NCBI RefSeq assembly: GCF_003003255.1
Contig: NZ_PVTD01000001.1
Location: 124,001 to 188,000 of the forward strand
Source of the DNA: Aliiruegeria haliotis
GTDB lineage: Bacteria; Pseudomonadota; Alphaproteobacteria; Rhodobacterales; Rhodobacteraceae
DNA: 64,000 nt
Reading direction: 5' to 3'
The stretch's first letter is position 1. Each line of letters starts with the position of its first letter. The position numbers and the translations under genes are program-made. A model generated the notes under the pieces. It had not been told where the DNA came from. It searched no databases and saw nothing but the letters and a program-made list of their open reading frames with translations. Below, piece by piece: positions 34,934-50,480 of the stretch.

Positions 34934-35866
34934 ATGACAGATCCCTCGAACACTTCGCCCATGGACGACATGCACAAGGACTGGCTCGAAGCCGAGTTGG
35001 AGGAGACGCTGGACGAGACCTTCGAGATGGAGTTCAGCGAACCGATGCTGAGCCGCGAGATCCGCAAGATCTATCGCGACGCACATCCCGATCTGCTCGA
35101 ACGCAAGGTCTATTTCCGAAACCTGCTGCGCCTTCAGGCGGAACTGATCAAGGTTCAGCATTGGGTCGAGGCCACCGGCGCCAAGGTCTGCATTCTGTTC
35201 GAAGGCCGGGATTCCGCCGGCAAGGGCGGTGTGATCAAGCGGATCACCCAACGCCTCAACCCGCGCATCTGTCGTGTCGTCGCATTGCCCGCCCCGAACC
35301 GCCGCCAGCAAAGCCAGTGGTATTTCCAGCGCTACGTGGAACACCTGCCCGCAGGCGGGGAGATCGTGCTCTTCGACCGCTCTTGGTACAACCGCGCCGG
35401 GGTGGAGCGCGTCATGGGCTTCGCCACCGAGGACCAGGTAGAGATGTTCTTCCGCGATGTGCCGGAATTCGAACGGATGCTGGTGCGCAACGGCATCATC
35501 TTGCTGAAATACTGGTTCTCGATCACCGATGCCGAACAGCAGCTTCGGTTCCAGGTGCGCATTCATGACCCGATGAAACAGTGGAAACTCTCGCCCATGG
35601 ACCTGCAGTCTCGGGTCCGCTGGGAGCAGTACACCAAGGCCAAGGAGGACATGTTCGAGCGCACGAACATTCCCGAGGCCCCCTGGTACATTGTCGAGGG
35701 CAACGACAAGAAGCGCGAGCGGTTGAACTGCATCGAGCACATCCTGACCAAGATCCCATACGCACCGGTCGAGAGCGAGAAAGTCGATTTGCCGGAGCGG
35801 GAGTATAATCCCGACTACGAGCGGCACACGTTGCCCGAAGAGCTCTACGTGCCGAAGATCTACTGA
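34934..35866 (+). CDS. ppk2: Polyphosphate kinase 2
   Basis: Predicted 310 residues, a single-domain class I-like PPK2 that moves phosphate between polyphosphate and nucleoside diphosphates. Walker A is FEGRDSAGKGGVIKR, Walker B and lid are FDRSWYNRAGVERVMGF, and the helical C-terminal half contains KEDMFERT and PWYIVEGNDKKRERLN. The ATG at 34934 follows GGAATGA. No ppk1 or ppx is in the window. With phaC and the glg genes it makes the third storage-polymer function in this region. Confidence 0.95.
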   Translation: MTDPSNTSPMDDMHKDWLEAELEETLDETFEMEFSEPMLSREIRKIYRDAHPDLLERKVYFRNLLRLQAELIKVQHWVEATGAKVCILFEGRDSAGKGGVIKRITQRLNPRICRVVALPAPNRRQQSQWYFQRYVEHLPAGGEIVLFDRSWYNRAGVERVMGFATEDQVEMFFRDVPEFERMLVRNGIILLKYWFSITDAEQQLRFQVRIHDPMKQWKLSPMDLQSRVRWEQYTKAKEDMFERTNIPEAPWYIVEGNDKKRERLNCIEHILTKIPYAPVESEKVDLPEREYNPDYERHTLPEELYVPKIY

Positions 35867-35938
35867 CCCGGCGTGGCGCGCGGAGGTGCCGCGCACCAGG
35901 GCGGCAGCCCGGCCCGCCCCGGGGGCTCTGCCATCGGT

Positions 35939-36946
35939 TCAGTCCGTGAGCGCCTTGGCGAGATAGGGCAGGCAGGTGTCCATACGGTAGTCGATGGAGG
36001 AATGCGTGTCGTCGAATTCCTCGTAGACATGTTTCACGCCACGGGCGTCCAGCAGCCGCGTCAGGCGGCGCGCACCATAGAGCAGGTTGTACTGATCCGC
36101 CGTGCCGCACTCGATCCAGAGCGCCTTGACCGATTTCAGGGCCTCGACATGGTTGTCTGCCATGCGCACCGGATCCCAGGCCAGCCATTGCGCCCAACGA
36201 TCTTCGTCCAGCTCGCAGGTTTCCATGTCCACCGGCAGGCGAATGCCGCAGAACGCGTCCGGATCGGGGTCGTAGGTGGCCGCCATGGCAAGCGCCATGA
36301 GCGTGTGCAACTGCCCGCCCGGAAACTTGGGGCCGGCCTCGAAGCCGGTCACGAAAGCCTCGATCGAACCGGCCTTGGCAATTGCCCGCAGCGCACCCGG
36401 GAAATCCGGCAGGTAGCAAAGTTCGAAGGCCATGTCGCCAGACAGGCAGGCCGCAGCCGACCAGGTGTCGGCATGCAACATGGCATGCACGATGGCGCCG
36501 TAGCCGCCAGACGACTTGCCGAACACGCCCCGCCGTCCGACCCCGCCACATCCGAACCGGCGTTCCACGGCTTCGAGCATCTCGGTCGTCAGGAACGTGG
36601 CCCAGGGGCCCATGGCCGTGCTGTCTATATACTGGTTTCCGCCGAGCCGCGTGAAGCAATCCGGAAAGGCCACCGCCACGGGGGGCATGGCGCCTTCGTG
36701 GATCAACCGGTCGAGCCTTTCGGGCACATTCTCCCCGAAATTCTTCCAGTTCACATGAGCGGGTCCGCCGGCGGTGTAGCCCACGAGGTCCACCAGCAAC
36801 GGCAGGCCCGCGCCGTCATGGCCATGCGGTGTATAAACCACGATTTCGCGTGTGCCCGGATCGCCGAGGAGGTTCCGGTGCAGGATGCTTGAGGAAACCG
36901 TGATCCTGTGAAGCGAACCGGCGGGGATATCGTGTGACTTGCGCAT
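35939..36946 (-). CDS. Esterase (alpha/beta hydrolase, esterase-D family)
   Basis: Predicted 335 residues. The nucleophile elbow is FGKSSGGYGAI (G-x-S-x-G), the acid is likely within the later LWIECGTADQYN segment, and the histidine in EEFDDTHSSIDYR. The N-terminal VVYTPHGHDGAGLPLLVDLVGYT is typical of the putative-esterase family (PF00756). Substrate unknown. The ATG at 36946 follows AGGAGGA. It lies 177 bases downstream of pgm on the same strand and may be read from its own promoter. Confidence 0.88.
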   Translation of the reverse strand: MRKSHDIPAGSLHRITVSSSILHRNLLGDPGTREIVVYTPHGHDGAGLPLLVDLVGYTAGGPAHVNWKNFGENVPERLDRLIHEGAMPPVAVAFPDCFTRLGGNQYIDSTAMGPWATFLTTEMLEAVERRFGCGGVGRRGVFGKSSGGYGAIVHAMLHADTWSAAACLSGDMAFELCYLPDFPGALRAIAKAGSIEAFVTGFEAGPKFPGGQLHTLMALAMAATYDPDPDAFCGIRLPVDMETCELDEDRWAQWLAWDPVRMADNHVEALKSVKALWIECGTADQYNLLYGARRLTRLLDARGVKHVYEEFDDTHSSIDYRMDTCLPYLAKALTD

Positions 36947-37123
36947 GGATCGGGCGATCCTCCTATGGGAGCATTCTCGTCGTTGCCGGTTCTGCGGCGT
37001 CAGCGTTTGCCAGTTGGCTGATGCCGGGCGGCTGATGGCCTGCGGAATACGCAAGAGCGACATCGCAGGCGTGCTGGTAGGGGTGCGCGGGACTGCTCCC
37101 CTCGCACCCCTGCCTTGGTCGGT

Positions 37124-38758
<1,635 letters not shown>

Positions 38759-40674
38759 CTACTCCTGTCGGCCGGTCTCTTTCATGATCTGTGCAACATG
38801 CGGGAGGGCCGGGTGATCGGCCAGCTCCGTGACCGCCACCGGCAGGCGGCGGCGCCAGTTTGGGTGAACCTCCACGGTGCCGGGCAGGTTGGCTTGCTCC
38901 ACCAGGCCCAGAAGGTCTTCGAGTTGGATGGCCACCAGGCGGCTTTTGACGTTGCCCAGGAAGCGGTGCATCGCATCCGGGTCGTCATCCGCATTTTCGG
39001 CGATCCGGTCGAAACCCTCAACCTCACCCTTGCGCCAGTCCAGCCCATTGAGGTGGTCGGTGTCGTTGAGGATGCCAAGTTCGTGCCGGATTGTCACGTC
39101 CCGTGCCGAGCGCCAACCGCGCCAGGTGGGCAGGTCGTGGGTGCCGAAGGAGGCGAGCGCGGCCTCGGTATAGTCCTCCGGCGGGCGGAACGTGCCGTGG
39201 TGCTGCTGCTCGAACATCGCAACCCGGCAGCCGAGGATGCCGGATTCGGCAAGGGCGGCTTGCAGGCCGTCGGGGATATTGCCCAGATCCTCTCCGACAA
39301 CGGCAGCGCCAACGCGGGAGGCCTCGATACGGACGATGGCCAGCAAGGCGTCGCGCGGCATGGCGACATAGGCGCCCGGGATCGTGCGGTCGTCCGGCGC
39401 CCAGAAGGCGCGTTCGAATCCCAGCACGTGGTCGATGCGCAGCAGGCCTGCGAAGCGGAACTGCTTGCGGATGGTCTCCGCGAAGGGGCGAAAGCCCATC
39501 TCGGCCAGCGCATGCGGGTTGAACGGTGCCAGTGCCCAGACCTGTCCGTCCGGCGAGAACGCGTCCGGCGGCGCGCCCAGCGACACGCCGGATGCGAAGG
39601 AGGGGCCCTCCGACCAGGTCTCCGCCCCGTGGGGATGCGTGCCGACGGCCAGATCGAGATAGAGCCCGTAGCGCATACCGGCAGCCTTCGCGATCGCCGC
39701 GACCTCGGCAAGCTGGGTCTCGGCCATCCATTGCAACCAGGCATGGAACCGCACGGCATCGGCATTGGCATCGCGGAAGGCCGCGACCTCCGGGGAGGCA
39801 AAATCCCGCAACGTCTCCGGCCAGCCACCCCAGTAGGGGCCATGCACGTCGGCCAGCGCCTGATAGGTGGCGAAGCGCCTGAGCGAGGCACCTTCGCGGG
39901 CGACGTAGTCATCGAAGGCGGGATTGCCGCCCCCGGCGTCGAACTTGGCGAAGGCAGCTTCCATGGCCTCGCGATGCGCCGCGACCGTTCCGGGATAGTC
40001 GATCAATGTGCCGGAGGAGTTCAGCCGTTGCCCCGGCACCGCGATATGGATCGTCGCAAGGCGCCTGCGGTGCGAGGGCGAATATGGGCTGAAGGCATTG
40101 GGATCGTTCGGGAACCCGGCATGGACCGGGTTGAGCCCAACGAAACTGGCCCCGTGTTTGCCGATCGCGCGGACGGAATTGGCGAGGTCGGCATAGTCGC
40201 CCAGCCCGCCCTCCTTCGGCGTCCGCAGCCCGTAGAGCGGCAGGGTCACGCCCCAGTTGCGTTCTGGCAGAGGCAACGACCGCGGCGCGACCAGCAGTGT
40301 TGTGCCATGCCCGTCGAGATCGAGGTGGTGAATGCCCAGAGGCAGTTCGGGCAGCGTCAGCGTCTCGCCGGGATGCAACCGCATCTCGATCCCGTCTTCG
40401 AGCCGAAGGCGCGCGGCCAGGACCTCGTGCGAAAGCGGATGGCGGCTGATCTCGCCGGGCTCCAGGATCAGCCAGCGGGGCAGGGGACGTGCGGCCTCCG
40501 CCGCCTTGAACCGCGCCAGGGTGGTTTCGGCCTCCGCGTCCGTCGCGGCCGGCAGGTTCATCGCCGCCAGCAACGCGCGGGCGGTGGCCTCGGAGGTTTC
40601 CACCCTGGTGCCGGTCTGGTCCCAGTAGTCGTGGTGAATGCCGGCGAGGTGGGCCAGTTCTTTCAGCGCAGAGG

Positions 40675-40678
<4 letters not shown>
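38759..40678 (-). CDS. malQ: 4-alpha-glucanotransferase (amylomaltase)
   Basis: Predicted 639 residues, GH77. It joins and rearranges maltodextrins released during glycogen debranching. The GH77 signatures are TLPLYGLRTPKEGGLGDYADL, the nucleophile region LLRIDHVLGFERAFWAP and the acid/base VVGEDLGNIP. The C-terminal ASFGTHDLPTWRGW is also typical. Its ATG overlaps the glgX stop in an ATGA junction, so the two are translationally coupled. The first 110 residues form the family's variable N-terminal domain. Confidence 0.96.
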
Positions 40679-42768
<2,090 letters not shown>

Positions 42769-42775
42769 GTGTGCC

Positions 42776-44206
42776 TCACGGGTTCCTTGCGACCTGGGCG
42801 TAGAGTTCGGCATATGCTGCGGCGGAGACATCCCAGCCAACAGGGTGCTTCATCGCGTTGCGCTGCATCTGCGCCCAGAGGTCCGGGTTGGCATAGAGGT
42901 CGCAGAGGTGATTGAAAGCGTCCTTGAGGGCTTCGGCATTTCCGGGGGCAAACTGTATCCCCGTGGCAACGCCGGCCATGCGGGTCGCCACGCCGTCGGG
43001 AATGACCGTGTCCGCCAGGCCCCCCGTCGAGGCCACGACCGGCAGGGTGCCGTAGCGCAGACCATAAAGCTGGGTCAGGCCGCAAGGCTCGAAACGGGAG
43101 GGCACAAGGATCGCATCGCCCCCGGCGATGAGCCGGTGCGACATCGGTTCGTTGTAGCCGATATGGACCGCGACCTGGGAATTGCGGGAGGCCAGCTCGC
43201 TGAAGGCATGCTCCAGTCCCGGATCGCCCGAGCCCAGCACGACCAGTTGCCCGCCACGTTCCAGCAGAGTTGGCACTGCATGCAGCAGAAGGTCGAACCC
43301 TTTCTGCTCTGTCAGGCGCGAAACCACGACGCAAAGAGGGCCGTTGTCATAGGGCAGGCCGAACTCCTCGATCAGCGCGGTGCGTGCCTTTGACTTGCCG
43401 CGCGGGGTCGAGAACCCGGCGACGTGCGGATCCTTGGCCGGATTCCAGTAGTCGGTGTCGATGCCGTTCAGGATCCCGCAGAAATCACTGCCCTTGTGCG
43501 CCAGCGCGCCGTCGAAACCCATCCCGAACTCCGGCGTCTTCAGCTCCTCGGCATAAGTCGGAGATACCGTGTTCACCTTGTCCGAATAGGCGATCCCGGC
43601 CTTCAGCGCGCTGATGCGGCCGTGAAACTCGAACCCGCCGGGGTTGTAGCCCTCCATCGGCAGGCGCAGACGTGCCATCATGTCGGCGCCGGCAGATCCC
43701 GTGAAGGCGATGTTGTGGATCGTGAAGACGGATCCCACGGTGTGGGCCCCGCCCAGCCGCTGAAGGTAGACAGGTGCCAACCCGCCTTGCCAGTCATGGG
43801 CATGCAGCACGTCGGGTTTCCAGCCGCCGATGCCATCGGTGGCAATCGTCGCGGCCATCCAGCTCAGCGCGGCGAAACGTTCGGCATTGTCCCACCAGTC
43901 GAAGCCGTCCGGCGCCGCATAGGGGCCGCCGTCGCGATAGAACAGATGCGCGGCATCCAGCACGTAAAGATCCAGCCCATGGGCGGTGCCATGCAGGATC
44001 TGTGCCGGCCCGCCAAAGAGGTTGCCGTCCGACAGCACCGGTTTGGAGCCGTCCAGTGCGGCGTGCACGGCCGGGTAGCCGGGCACCAGGGTCCGCATCT
44101 CCACGCCCTTTTCGGCAAGCGCCGCCGGCAGGGCACCGGCGACATCCGCCAGCCCCCCGGTCTTGATCAGCGGGGCCACTTCGGAGGCAACGGAGAGCAC
44201 CTTCAT
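42776..44206 (-). CDS. glgA: Glycogen synthase
   Basis: Predicted 476 residues, GT5, transferring glucose from ADP-glucose to the growing alpha-1,4 glucan. The N-terminal [13 protein letters not shown] binds ADP-glucose. The [13 protein letters not shown] motif and the C-terminal [22 protein letters not shown], with its acceptor and ADP-binding residues, are intact. The ATG overlaps the glgC stop by 4 bases. Gene order glgC-glgA is the standard pairing of ADP-glucose supply and use. Confidence 0.97.
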   Translation of the reverse strand: MKVLSVASEVAPLIKTGGLADVAGALPAALAEKGVEMRTLVPGYPAVHAALDGSKPVLSDGNLFGGPAQILHGTAHGLDLYVLDAAHLFYRDGGPYAAPDGFDWWDNAERFAALSWMAATIATDGIGGWKPDVLHAHDWQGGLAPVYLQRLGGAHTVGSVFTIHNIAFTGSAGADMMARLRLPMEGYNPGGFEFHGRISALKAGIAYSDKVNTVSPTYAEELKTPEFGMGFDGALAHKGSDFCGILNGIDTDYWNPAKDPHVAGFSTPRGKSKARTALIEEFGLPYDNGPLCVVVSRLTEQKGFDLLLHAVPTLLERGGQLVVLGSGDPGLEHAFSELASRNSQVAVHIGYNEPMSHRLIAGGDAILVPSRFEPCGLTQLYGLRYGTLPVVASTGGLADTVIPDGVATRMAGVATGIQFAPGNAEALKDAFNHLCDLYANPDLWAQMQRNAMKHPVGWDVSAAAYAELYAQVARNP

Positions 44207-45471
44207 GAGAGGGCAGCCGTCCGGCGATCAAGCATCTCCTGCGTGATGAGCGTGATGCCCTTGTCGGTGACACGGAACCACTTGGAATCCTCTTCCGTGT
44301 CGAAGCCAACCTCGAGCTTCTCCGGGATCACCACGCCACGGTCTATGACCACGTTCCGGAGGTTTGCATGCCGGTTCACGGTCACGTAGGGCATGACCAC
44401 CGCGTGATCGAGCGAGGCATAGGAGTTTGTGTGCACCTGTGTGAACAGCAGCGAGTTGCGGATCTCCGTACCGGAGATGATGCAGCCGCCGGAGATCATC
44501 GAGGACACGGCCGTGCCGCGACGGTTCTCCTCGTCGTGAATGAACTTCGCGGGCGGCACGCTCTCAGAATAGGTCCAGATCGGCCAGTCGTGGTCCCAGA
44601 GATCCAGTTCCGGGGTGAAATCCGTCAGGTCGATATTGGCCTTCCAGAAAGCGTCGATCGTCCCCACATCCCGCCAGTAGGCCGGCGCCGAGGGTTCGGA
44701 TTTCACGCAGCTGTCGGAGAAGCGATGGGCCACGGCCTTCCCGTTCTTCACGATGTCGGGAATGATGTCATTGCCGAAGTCGTGGCTGGAATTGGGATCG
44801 GCTGCGTCCTTAAGCAGGATCTCGCGCAGGAATTTCCAGGAGAAGACATAGATCCCCATGGAGGCCAGGGTGACGTTCGGATCGTCCGGCGTGCCCGGCG
44901 GATCGGCGGGCTTTTCCATGAAGTCTACGATCCGGGCTGAGGTGTCGACGTCCATGACGCCAAAGGCGGAGGCCTCCTCGCGCGGGACTGTCAGGCAGCC
45001 GATGGTCACGTCGGCGCCGGTGTCCACGTGCTGCTGCAACATCATCTCGTAGTCCATCTTGTAGATGTGATCGCCCGCAAGCACGAGGATGTACTCGATG
45101 TCGTAGCTGTCGATGATGTCGATGTTCTGGTGCACCGCATCGGCGGTGCCCACGTACCAGTTCTCGCCCCCCATGCGTTGCGAGGCCGGCAGGACATCGA
45201 GGAACTCGTTTCGCTCCGCCCGGAAGAATCCCCAGCCGCGCTGGCAGTGGCGGATGAGAGAGTGCGCCTTGTACTGGGTGGCAATCGCCATCTTCCGGAT
45301 GCCGGAGTTCAGCGCGTTGGACAGGGCGAAATCAACGATGCGGACCTTGCCGCCGAAGTAGACGGCGGGTTTTGCCCGGGTGTCGGTGAGTTCCTTCAAT
45401 CGGCTGCCCCGGCCGCCGGCAAGCACGAAGGCCATCGCCCTTGAGGACAGTCTCGTGTGGGAATTTGGCAT
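44203..45471 (-). CDS. glgC: Glucose-1-phosphate adenylyltransferase
   Basis: Predicted 422 residues. It makes ADP-glucose from glucose-1-phosphate and ATP, the committed and allosterically controlled step of glycogen synthesis. The nucleotide-binding [26 protein letters not shown], the [12 protein letters not shown] motif and the IVDFMEKP region are clear. The C-terminal left-handed helix domain follows. The start is preceded by AGGAGGAAGGA. It begins 31 bases after glgB. Confidence 0.97.
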   Translation of the reverse strand: MPNSHTRLSSRAMAFVLAGGRGSRLKELTDTRAKPAVYFGGKVRIVDFALSNALNSGIRKMAIATQYKAHSLIRHCQRGWGFFRAERNEFLDVLPASQRMGGENWYVGTADAVHQNIDIIDSYDIEYILVLAGDHIYKMDYEMMLQQHVDTGADVTIGCLTVPREEASAFGVMDVDTSARIVDFMEKPADPPGTPDDPNVTLASMGIYVFSWKFLREILLKDAADPNSSHDFGNDIIPDIVKNGKAVAHRFSDSCVKSEPSAPAYWRDVGTIDAFWKANIDLTDFTPELDLWDHDWPIWTYSESVPPAKFIHDEENRRGTAVSSMISGGCIISGTEIRNSLLFTQVHTNSYASLDHAVVMPYVTVNRHANLRNVVIDRGVVIPEKLEVGFDTEEDSKWFRVTDKGITLITQEMLDRRTAALS

Positions 45472-45502
45472 GGGGATGTCCTTCCTCCTAAAGGTGTCGC
45501 CG

Positions 45503-47716
45503 TCACGCGTCGTCGCGAACGAAAATGATCGTCGAAAGTGGCGGGATGGTCAGCGCGGCAGAATGATCCTGCCCGTGCCAGTCCTTCTCTTCCGTCTGGA
45601 TGGAGCCGAGATTGCCCCGACCTTCGCCGCCATAGATCCCGGCGTCGGTGTTGAGCGCTTCGCGCCAGGTGCCCGGCGTGGGAAAGCCCACACGGTAGGC
45701 GGAGCGCTCCATTGGCGTGAAATTGCAGATCACGACGACCTCGGGGTCCTCCGGCCCGCCGCGGCGGATCCAGGCATAGACCGAATGGTCCATGTCATTG
45801 GCTTCGAGCCACTCGAAGCCGCCCGGTTCGCAATCCTTGGCATAAAGCGCGGGTGTCTCGCGGTAGAGGTGGTTGAGGTCCTTCACCAGCCGCTGCACCC
45901 CGGCATGGGTGTGGTATTCCGTTGCCTTCCAGTCCACCTGGTCATTGTTGTTCCACTCCGACCATTGCGCGATCTCGTTGCCCATGAACAGGAGCTTCTT
46001 GCCCGGATGGCCCCACATGAACCCGTAGTAGGCGCGCAGGTTGGCGAATTTCTCTCCCTCCAGCCCGGGCATCTTGGCGATCATCGAGCCCTTTCCGTGC
46101 ACGACCTCGTCGTGGCTGATCGGCAGGATGAAGTTTTCGCTGAAGGCGTAGTGGATGCCGAAGGTCATCTGGTGGTGGTGATGCTTGCGATGCACCGGCT
46201 CGCGGGAGATGTAGTCCAGCGTGTCGTTCATCCAGCCCATGTTCCACTTGAACCCGAAGCCCAACCCGCCGGAATCGACCGGCTTGGAAACGCCGGGGAA
46301 GGACGTGCTCTCCTCCGCTGCCGTCATGATGCCGGGCACTTCGGCATAGCAGATGGAATTCGTCCGTTGCAGCATGGCGATGGCTTCGTAATTCTCGCGC
46401 CCGCCGTCCTTGTTGGGGATCCACTGACCTTCCTCGCGGGAATAGTCGCGGTAGAGCATGGAGGCCACCGCATCCACGCGGAGTCCGTCGATGTGGTATT
46501 CTTCCAGCCAGTAAAGCGCGTTGGAAATCAGGAAGTTGGCCACCTCGATGCGGCCGTAGTTGTAGATCAGCGTGTTCCAGTCCTGGTGGAACCCCTCACG
46601 TGGATCAGCATGTTCGTAAAGCGCAGTGCCGTCGAACTGCGCCAGGCCGTGCACATCAGTGGGGAAGTGGCCCGGCACCCAGTCGAGAATCACCCCGATC
46701 CCGGCCTGGTGCGCGGCGTCGATCAGGTCGCGGAACTCGTGCGGCGGCCCGTGGCGCACCGTGGGCGCAAAAAGGCCGATGGGCTGGTAGCCCCAGGACC
46801 CATCGAAGGGAAACTCGGAGACCGGCAGGAACTCGATATGGGTGAACCCCATTTCCTTCGCATAATCGACCAGTTCGACCGCGGCTTCCTTGTAGGAGAG
46901 CGGCCGATTGCCGTCGTCGGTCACACGCTTCCAGCTTCCGAGGTGGACCTCGTAGACGGAGATCGGCGCGTCATGTGCATTCGCGGCCTCGCGGGAGGTC
47001 ATCCACTTCCCGTCGTCCCACCCATAGCCGCTGATGTCGCGCACCATGGAGGCCGTCTCGGGCGGGTGTTGGGCGCCGAATCCTACCGGGTCGGCCTTCT
47101 GGGCCATCAACTGGCCCTGCGCGCCGATGATCTCGTACTTGTAGACGGCACCTTCGCCGACACCGGGCAGGAAGATCTCCCAAACCCCTGTCTGGCCACG
47201 CAGCCGCATCGGGTTGCGCCGCCCGTCCCAGGCATTGAAGTCGCAGACCACGGAGACCCGTTTCGCATTCGGCGCCCAGACCGCGAAATGGGTGCCCTCC
47301 ACCCCTTCGTGTTCCATCACATGGGCGCCGAGAACCTGCCAGATGCGTTGATGGGTGCCCTCCGCCAACAGGTACTCGTCCATCTCTCCGATCACCGGTC
47401 CGAAGCGATAGGGATCCTCGTTCTCCCAGGTCTCCCCGGCGGCATTTCGACCGCGCAGCAGGTAGGGAGACTTGTGCGGGACCTTTCCGCAGAAGACCCC
47501 GGCCACACCCTCGAAGGCATCGAGCGGGTGCTCGTCGCCGTTCATCAGGGCGGACATGGCCACCGCGCCGGGATCGTATGTTGTCACCCAGATGTCGCCG
47601 CCGGACTCATGCGGGCCGAGTACGGCAAAGGGATCTCCCAATGCGCCGGCGGCGATCTGTTCGGCTGTCTCGTAGGACAGCGGCATTTGCGGGTACTTGG
47701 CGGGAGCGTTGGTCAT
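45503..47716 (-). CDS. glgB: 1,4-alpha-glucan branching enzyme
   Basis: Predicted 737 residues, GH13 branching enzyme introducing alpha-1,6 branches. It has an extended N-terminal region with a second CBM48 ([22 protein letters not shown]). The catalytic motifs are [25 protein letters not shown] (nucleophile D), the acid in [16 protein letters not shown]-like sequence, and [14 protein letters not shown]. The C-terminal all-beta domain is complete. It is the second gene of the operon, 44 bases after glgP. Confidence 0.97.
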   Translation of the reverse strand: MTNAPAKYPQMPLSYETAEQIAAGALGDPFAVLGPHESGGDIWVTTYDPGAVAMSALMNGDEHPLDAFEGVAGVFCGKVPHKSPYLLRGRNAAGETWENEDPYRFGPVIGEMDEYLLAEGTHQRIWQVLGAHVMEHEGVEGTHFAVWAPNAKRVSVVCDFNAWDGRRNPMRLRGQTGVWEIFLPGVGEGAVYKYEIIGAQGQLMAQKADPVGFGAQHPPETASMVRDISGYGWDDGKWMTSREAANAHDAPISVYEVHLGSWKRVTDDGNRPLSYKEAAVELVDYAKEMGFTHIEFLPVSEFPFDGSWGYQPIGLFAPTVRHGPPHEFRDLIDAAHQAGIGVILDWVPGHFPTDVHGLAQFDGTALYEHADPREGFHQDWNTLIYNYGRIEVANFLISNALYWLEEYHIDGLRVDAVASMLYRDYSREEGQWIPNKDGGRENYEAIAMLQRTNSICYAEVPGIMTAAEESTSFPGVSKPVDSGGLGFGFKWNMGWMNDTLDYISREPVHRKHHHHQMTFGIHYAFSENFILPISHDEVVHGKGSMIAKMPGLEGEKFANLRAYYGFMWGHPGKKLLFMGNEIAQWSEWNNNDQVDWKATEYHTHAGVQRLVKDLNHLYRETPALYAKDCEPGGFEWLEANDMDHSVYAWIRRGGPEDPEVVVICNFTPMERSAYRVGFPTPGTWREALNTDAGIYGGEGRGNLGSIQTEEKDWHGQDHSAALTIPPLSTIIFVRDDA

Positions 47717-47760
47717 GCAAGAAGGCTACTCCTTCCTGTGCGCACCGCAAGCTTATTGGT

Positions 47761-50154
47761 TCATTCTGCGGCGTCAGCGACCTGCGGCGCAGCGTCCGTG
47801 TGCCAGATATCCTTCATGTATCCCCGAATCGTGCGGTCGGAGCTGAACCATCCGGCCCGCGCGGTGTTGAGCGCCGCTTTTCGTGCCCAGTCCTTCGGAT
47901 CGGTGAAGGCGGTATCCACCTCTCGTTGGGCACGCCAGTAGTCGGTGAAGTCGGAACAGACCATGAAGTAGTCGTGGTGGGACAGGTTCTCGGTGATCGA
48001 GTGGTACCGGCCGGGCTCGTCGGGGCTGAAAATACCGGAGCGGATGGCCTCCAGTGCGCGGGCGAGGCGGTGATCTTCCGCAATGGCCCGGGCGGCGTGG
48101 CCGGCTTCGGCGCGACGTGCCATCACCTCTTCCGCGGTCATGCCGAAGAGGAAGAAGTTCTCGGCGCCGACCAGTTCGCGAATCTCCACGTTGGCACCGT
48201 CCAGCGTACCGATGGTCAGCGCGCCGTTGAGGGTGAGTTTCATGTTGCCCGTGCCGGAGGCTTCCTTGCCCGCGGTCGAGATCTGCTCGGAGAGGTCGGC
48301 CGCCGGGATCAGGCGCTCGGCGAGGCTCACGTTGTAGTTCGGCGGGAAGACGACCTTGAGGTAGCGCGAGGTCAGCGGGTCGCTGTTCATCACCCTCGCC
48401 ATGTCATTGGCCAGCCGCACCATGTCCTTGGCGTAGATGTAGTTCGGGAAGGCCTTGCCGCCGAAGATCTTCACCCGCGGCACCCAGCCCGCGTTCGGAT
48501 TGTCGCGGATCTCCTGCCAGTGGGCGATGGTTTCCAGCAGGTTGAGGTGCTGGCGTTTGTACTCGTGGATCCGCTTCACCTGGATGTCGAAGATCGCGTC
48601 CGGGTCGACGCCGATTTCCATGGTCTCCGCGATCCAGTTCGACAGGTCCACCTTGTTGGCCTTCTTGGCGGCGGCGTAGCGGTCGAGCCATGCGGGATCG
48701 GCTACCAAGGGCTCGATCTTCTCAAGGTCCTCGGCGTGATCGACCCAGCCATCCCCGATGCCTTCCGTGATCAGGCTGGCCAGTCGCGGGTTGCACGACA
48801 GCAGCCAGCGGCGCGGGGTCACGCCGTTGGTCTGGTTCACGATCCGGTCCGGGTGAAGCTCGTGCAGATCCTTGAAGACGGTCGTTTTCTGCAGTTCCGT
48901 GTGCAGGGCCGCCACGCCATTGACCTTGTGGGCCATGATGAAGCCGAGCGTGCCCATGTGGACCTTGCCGTCCTGGTGAGCGTTGACGTGGCCGGTGCCG
49001 GTCTCGCGGCGATGCAGGTCGTCGATCCGGTCGATCAGCTGCATGTGGCGCGGCAGCAGCCGGCCCATGCGGGCCTCGCCCCACGTTTCCAGCGCCTCGG
49101 GCAGCAGCGTGTGGTTGGTGTAGGAGATCGTGTTGCGGGCGATGCCGACGGCCTCCTCGAAATCCATGCCGCGCTCGTCATGCAGGATGCGCACCAGTTC
49201 CGGCCCTGCAATCGCGGGGTGGGTGTCGTTGATCTGGATCGCGGCTTTCTTCGGCAGCAGCTTCAGGTCGTCGTATTCGCTCTCGAAGCGGCGAATGATG
49301 TCGCGGATGGAGGCTGCCGTGTGGAAGAACTCCTGCTTCAGCCGCAACTCCTTGCCCTGCTCGGTATGGTCATCGGGGTAGAGTACGCGCGACAGGGTCC
49401 GGGCCAGTGCCTCCGGCTCGGCGGCGGCGGCGTAGTCGCCACGGTTGAAGCGCGCGAGGTCGAAGCCGTGCATCGGGCGGCTTTCCCACAGGCGCAGAGT
49501 GTTGCCCCAGCGGCCCTTCCAGCCGATGACCGGCGTGTCATGCGCCATCGCGATCAGCATTTCCGACGGGTACCAGTTGGCGCGGCTGCCAATCTCCTGA
49601 ACGTGACCGCCGAAGCCGATGTCGATCGCGACCTCGGGCCGGACGAATTCCCATGCGTGGGTCTGGCTGAGCCAGTCCTCCGGCTCTTCGACCTGGCGGC
49701 CATCCTCGAAGCTCTGACGGAACAGGCCGTGTTCGTAGCGGATGCCATAGCCCATCGCCGGCAGGCCAAGCGTCGCCTGGCTTTCCATGAAGCAGGCCGC
49801 CAGACGGCCAAGGCCGCCGTTGCCGAGCGCCGCGTCAGGCTCGTCTTCCAGCAGCTCGTGCCAGTCGATCTTCAACGCGTCCAACGCATCCTGCACGGCC
49901 TCCTCCAGGCGCATGTTGATGACGGCATCCTTGAGCAACCGGCCGATCAGGAATTCGAGCGACAGGTAATAGACCCGCTTGCGATGCTCCGCGTAGGTGC
50001 GGCGAGTGGCCTCGAACCAGCGATCCACGATCTGGTCGCGCACGGCGAAGGACAGCGCCATGCGCCAGTCATAGGTCTTGGCGTGGGCCGCATCCTTGCC
50101 CAGCGTGTAGACCAGGTGGTGCAGAATAGCGTTTTTCATTTCGGAGGCAGTCAT
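47761..50154 (-). CDS. glgP: Glycogen phosphorylase
   Basis: Predicted 797 residues, GT35, releasing glucose-1-phosphate from glycogen. The PLP-binding EASGTGNMKLTLNGALTIGTLDGANVEI block (lysine in GNMK) is intact, and the YYLSLEFLIGRLL and LGNGGLGRLAACFMES motifs of the N-terminal half are clear. The ATG at 50154 follows GAAGGA. It opens the operon glgP-glgB-glgC-glgA-glgX-malQ-pgm, so synthesis and degradation are expressed together. A 326-base gap upstream presumably holds the operon promoter. Confidence 0.97.
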   Translation of the reverse strand: MTASEMKNAILHHLVYTLGKDAAHAKTYDWRMALSFAVRDQIVDRWFEATRRTYAEHRKRVYYLSLEFLIGRLLKDAVINMRLEEAVQDALDALKIDWHELLEDEPDAALGNGGLGRLAACFMESQATLGLPAMGYGIRYEHGLFRQSFEDGRQVEEPEDWLSQTHAWEFVRPEVAIDIGFGGHVQEIGSRANWYPSEMLIAMAHDTPVIGWKGRWGNTLRLWESRPMHGFDLARFNRGDYAAAAEPEALARTLSRVLYPDDHTEQGKELRLKQEFFHTAASIRDIIRRFESEYDDLKLLPKKAAIQINDTHPAIAGPELVRILHDERGMDFEEAVGIARNTISYTNHTLLPEALETWGEARMGRLLPRHMQLIDRIDDLHRRETGTGHVNAHQDGKVHMGTLGFIMAHKVNGVAALHTELQKTTVFKDLHELHPDRIVNQTNGVTPRRWLLSCNPRLASLITEGIGDGWVDHAEDLEKIEPLVADPAWLDRYAAAKKANKVDLSNWIAETMEIGVDPDAIFDIQVKRIHEYKRQHLNLLETIAHWQEIRDNPNAGWVPRVKIFGGKAFPNYIYAKDMVRLANDMARVMNSDPLTSRYLKVVFPPNYNVSLAERLIPAADLSEQISTAGKEASGTGNMKLTLNGALTIGTLDGANVEIRELVGAENFFLFGMTAEEVMARRAEAGHAARAIAEDHRLARALEAIRSGIFSPDEPGRYHSITENLSHHDYFMVCSDFTDYWRAQREVDTAFTDPKDWARKAALNTARAGWFSSDRTIRGYMKDIWHTDAAPQVADAAE

Positions 50155-50480
50155 GTGCTGTCCTTCTGTTTCGCCGCGCGGAGGGGAGGACGCGGTATTT
50201 TTTCAGCCCGCGTTATCATCCAGCCAATCACGCCGTGCAAGTCTCACATCAACATTCATGCTGCTACCCTTGGGCGCTGCTTCATCTATGCGGATTCCGC
50301 ACAAGGCAAGGGGTTTGCCCGGTTTTTCCGCGGCGCAGCACTGTTGCGGGCGCAGAAACAGGCAGGTTGGGATGCTGCGTTGCAGAAATTTCATGGATGA
50401 TGTCGGTGGATTCAAGGCGTCTGGTGCGTCCCGACAGGGCGCGCAACCCGCGGATCGCGCCACGGAAATCGGGGTTCCGA
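50155..50480. other. 326-base region upstream of the glg operon
   Basis: No gene is supported. It is the likely site of the glg operon promoter on the minus strand. I could not identify convincing promoter hexamers or operator repeats. Confidence 0.4.
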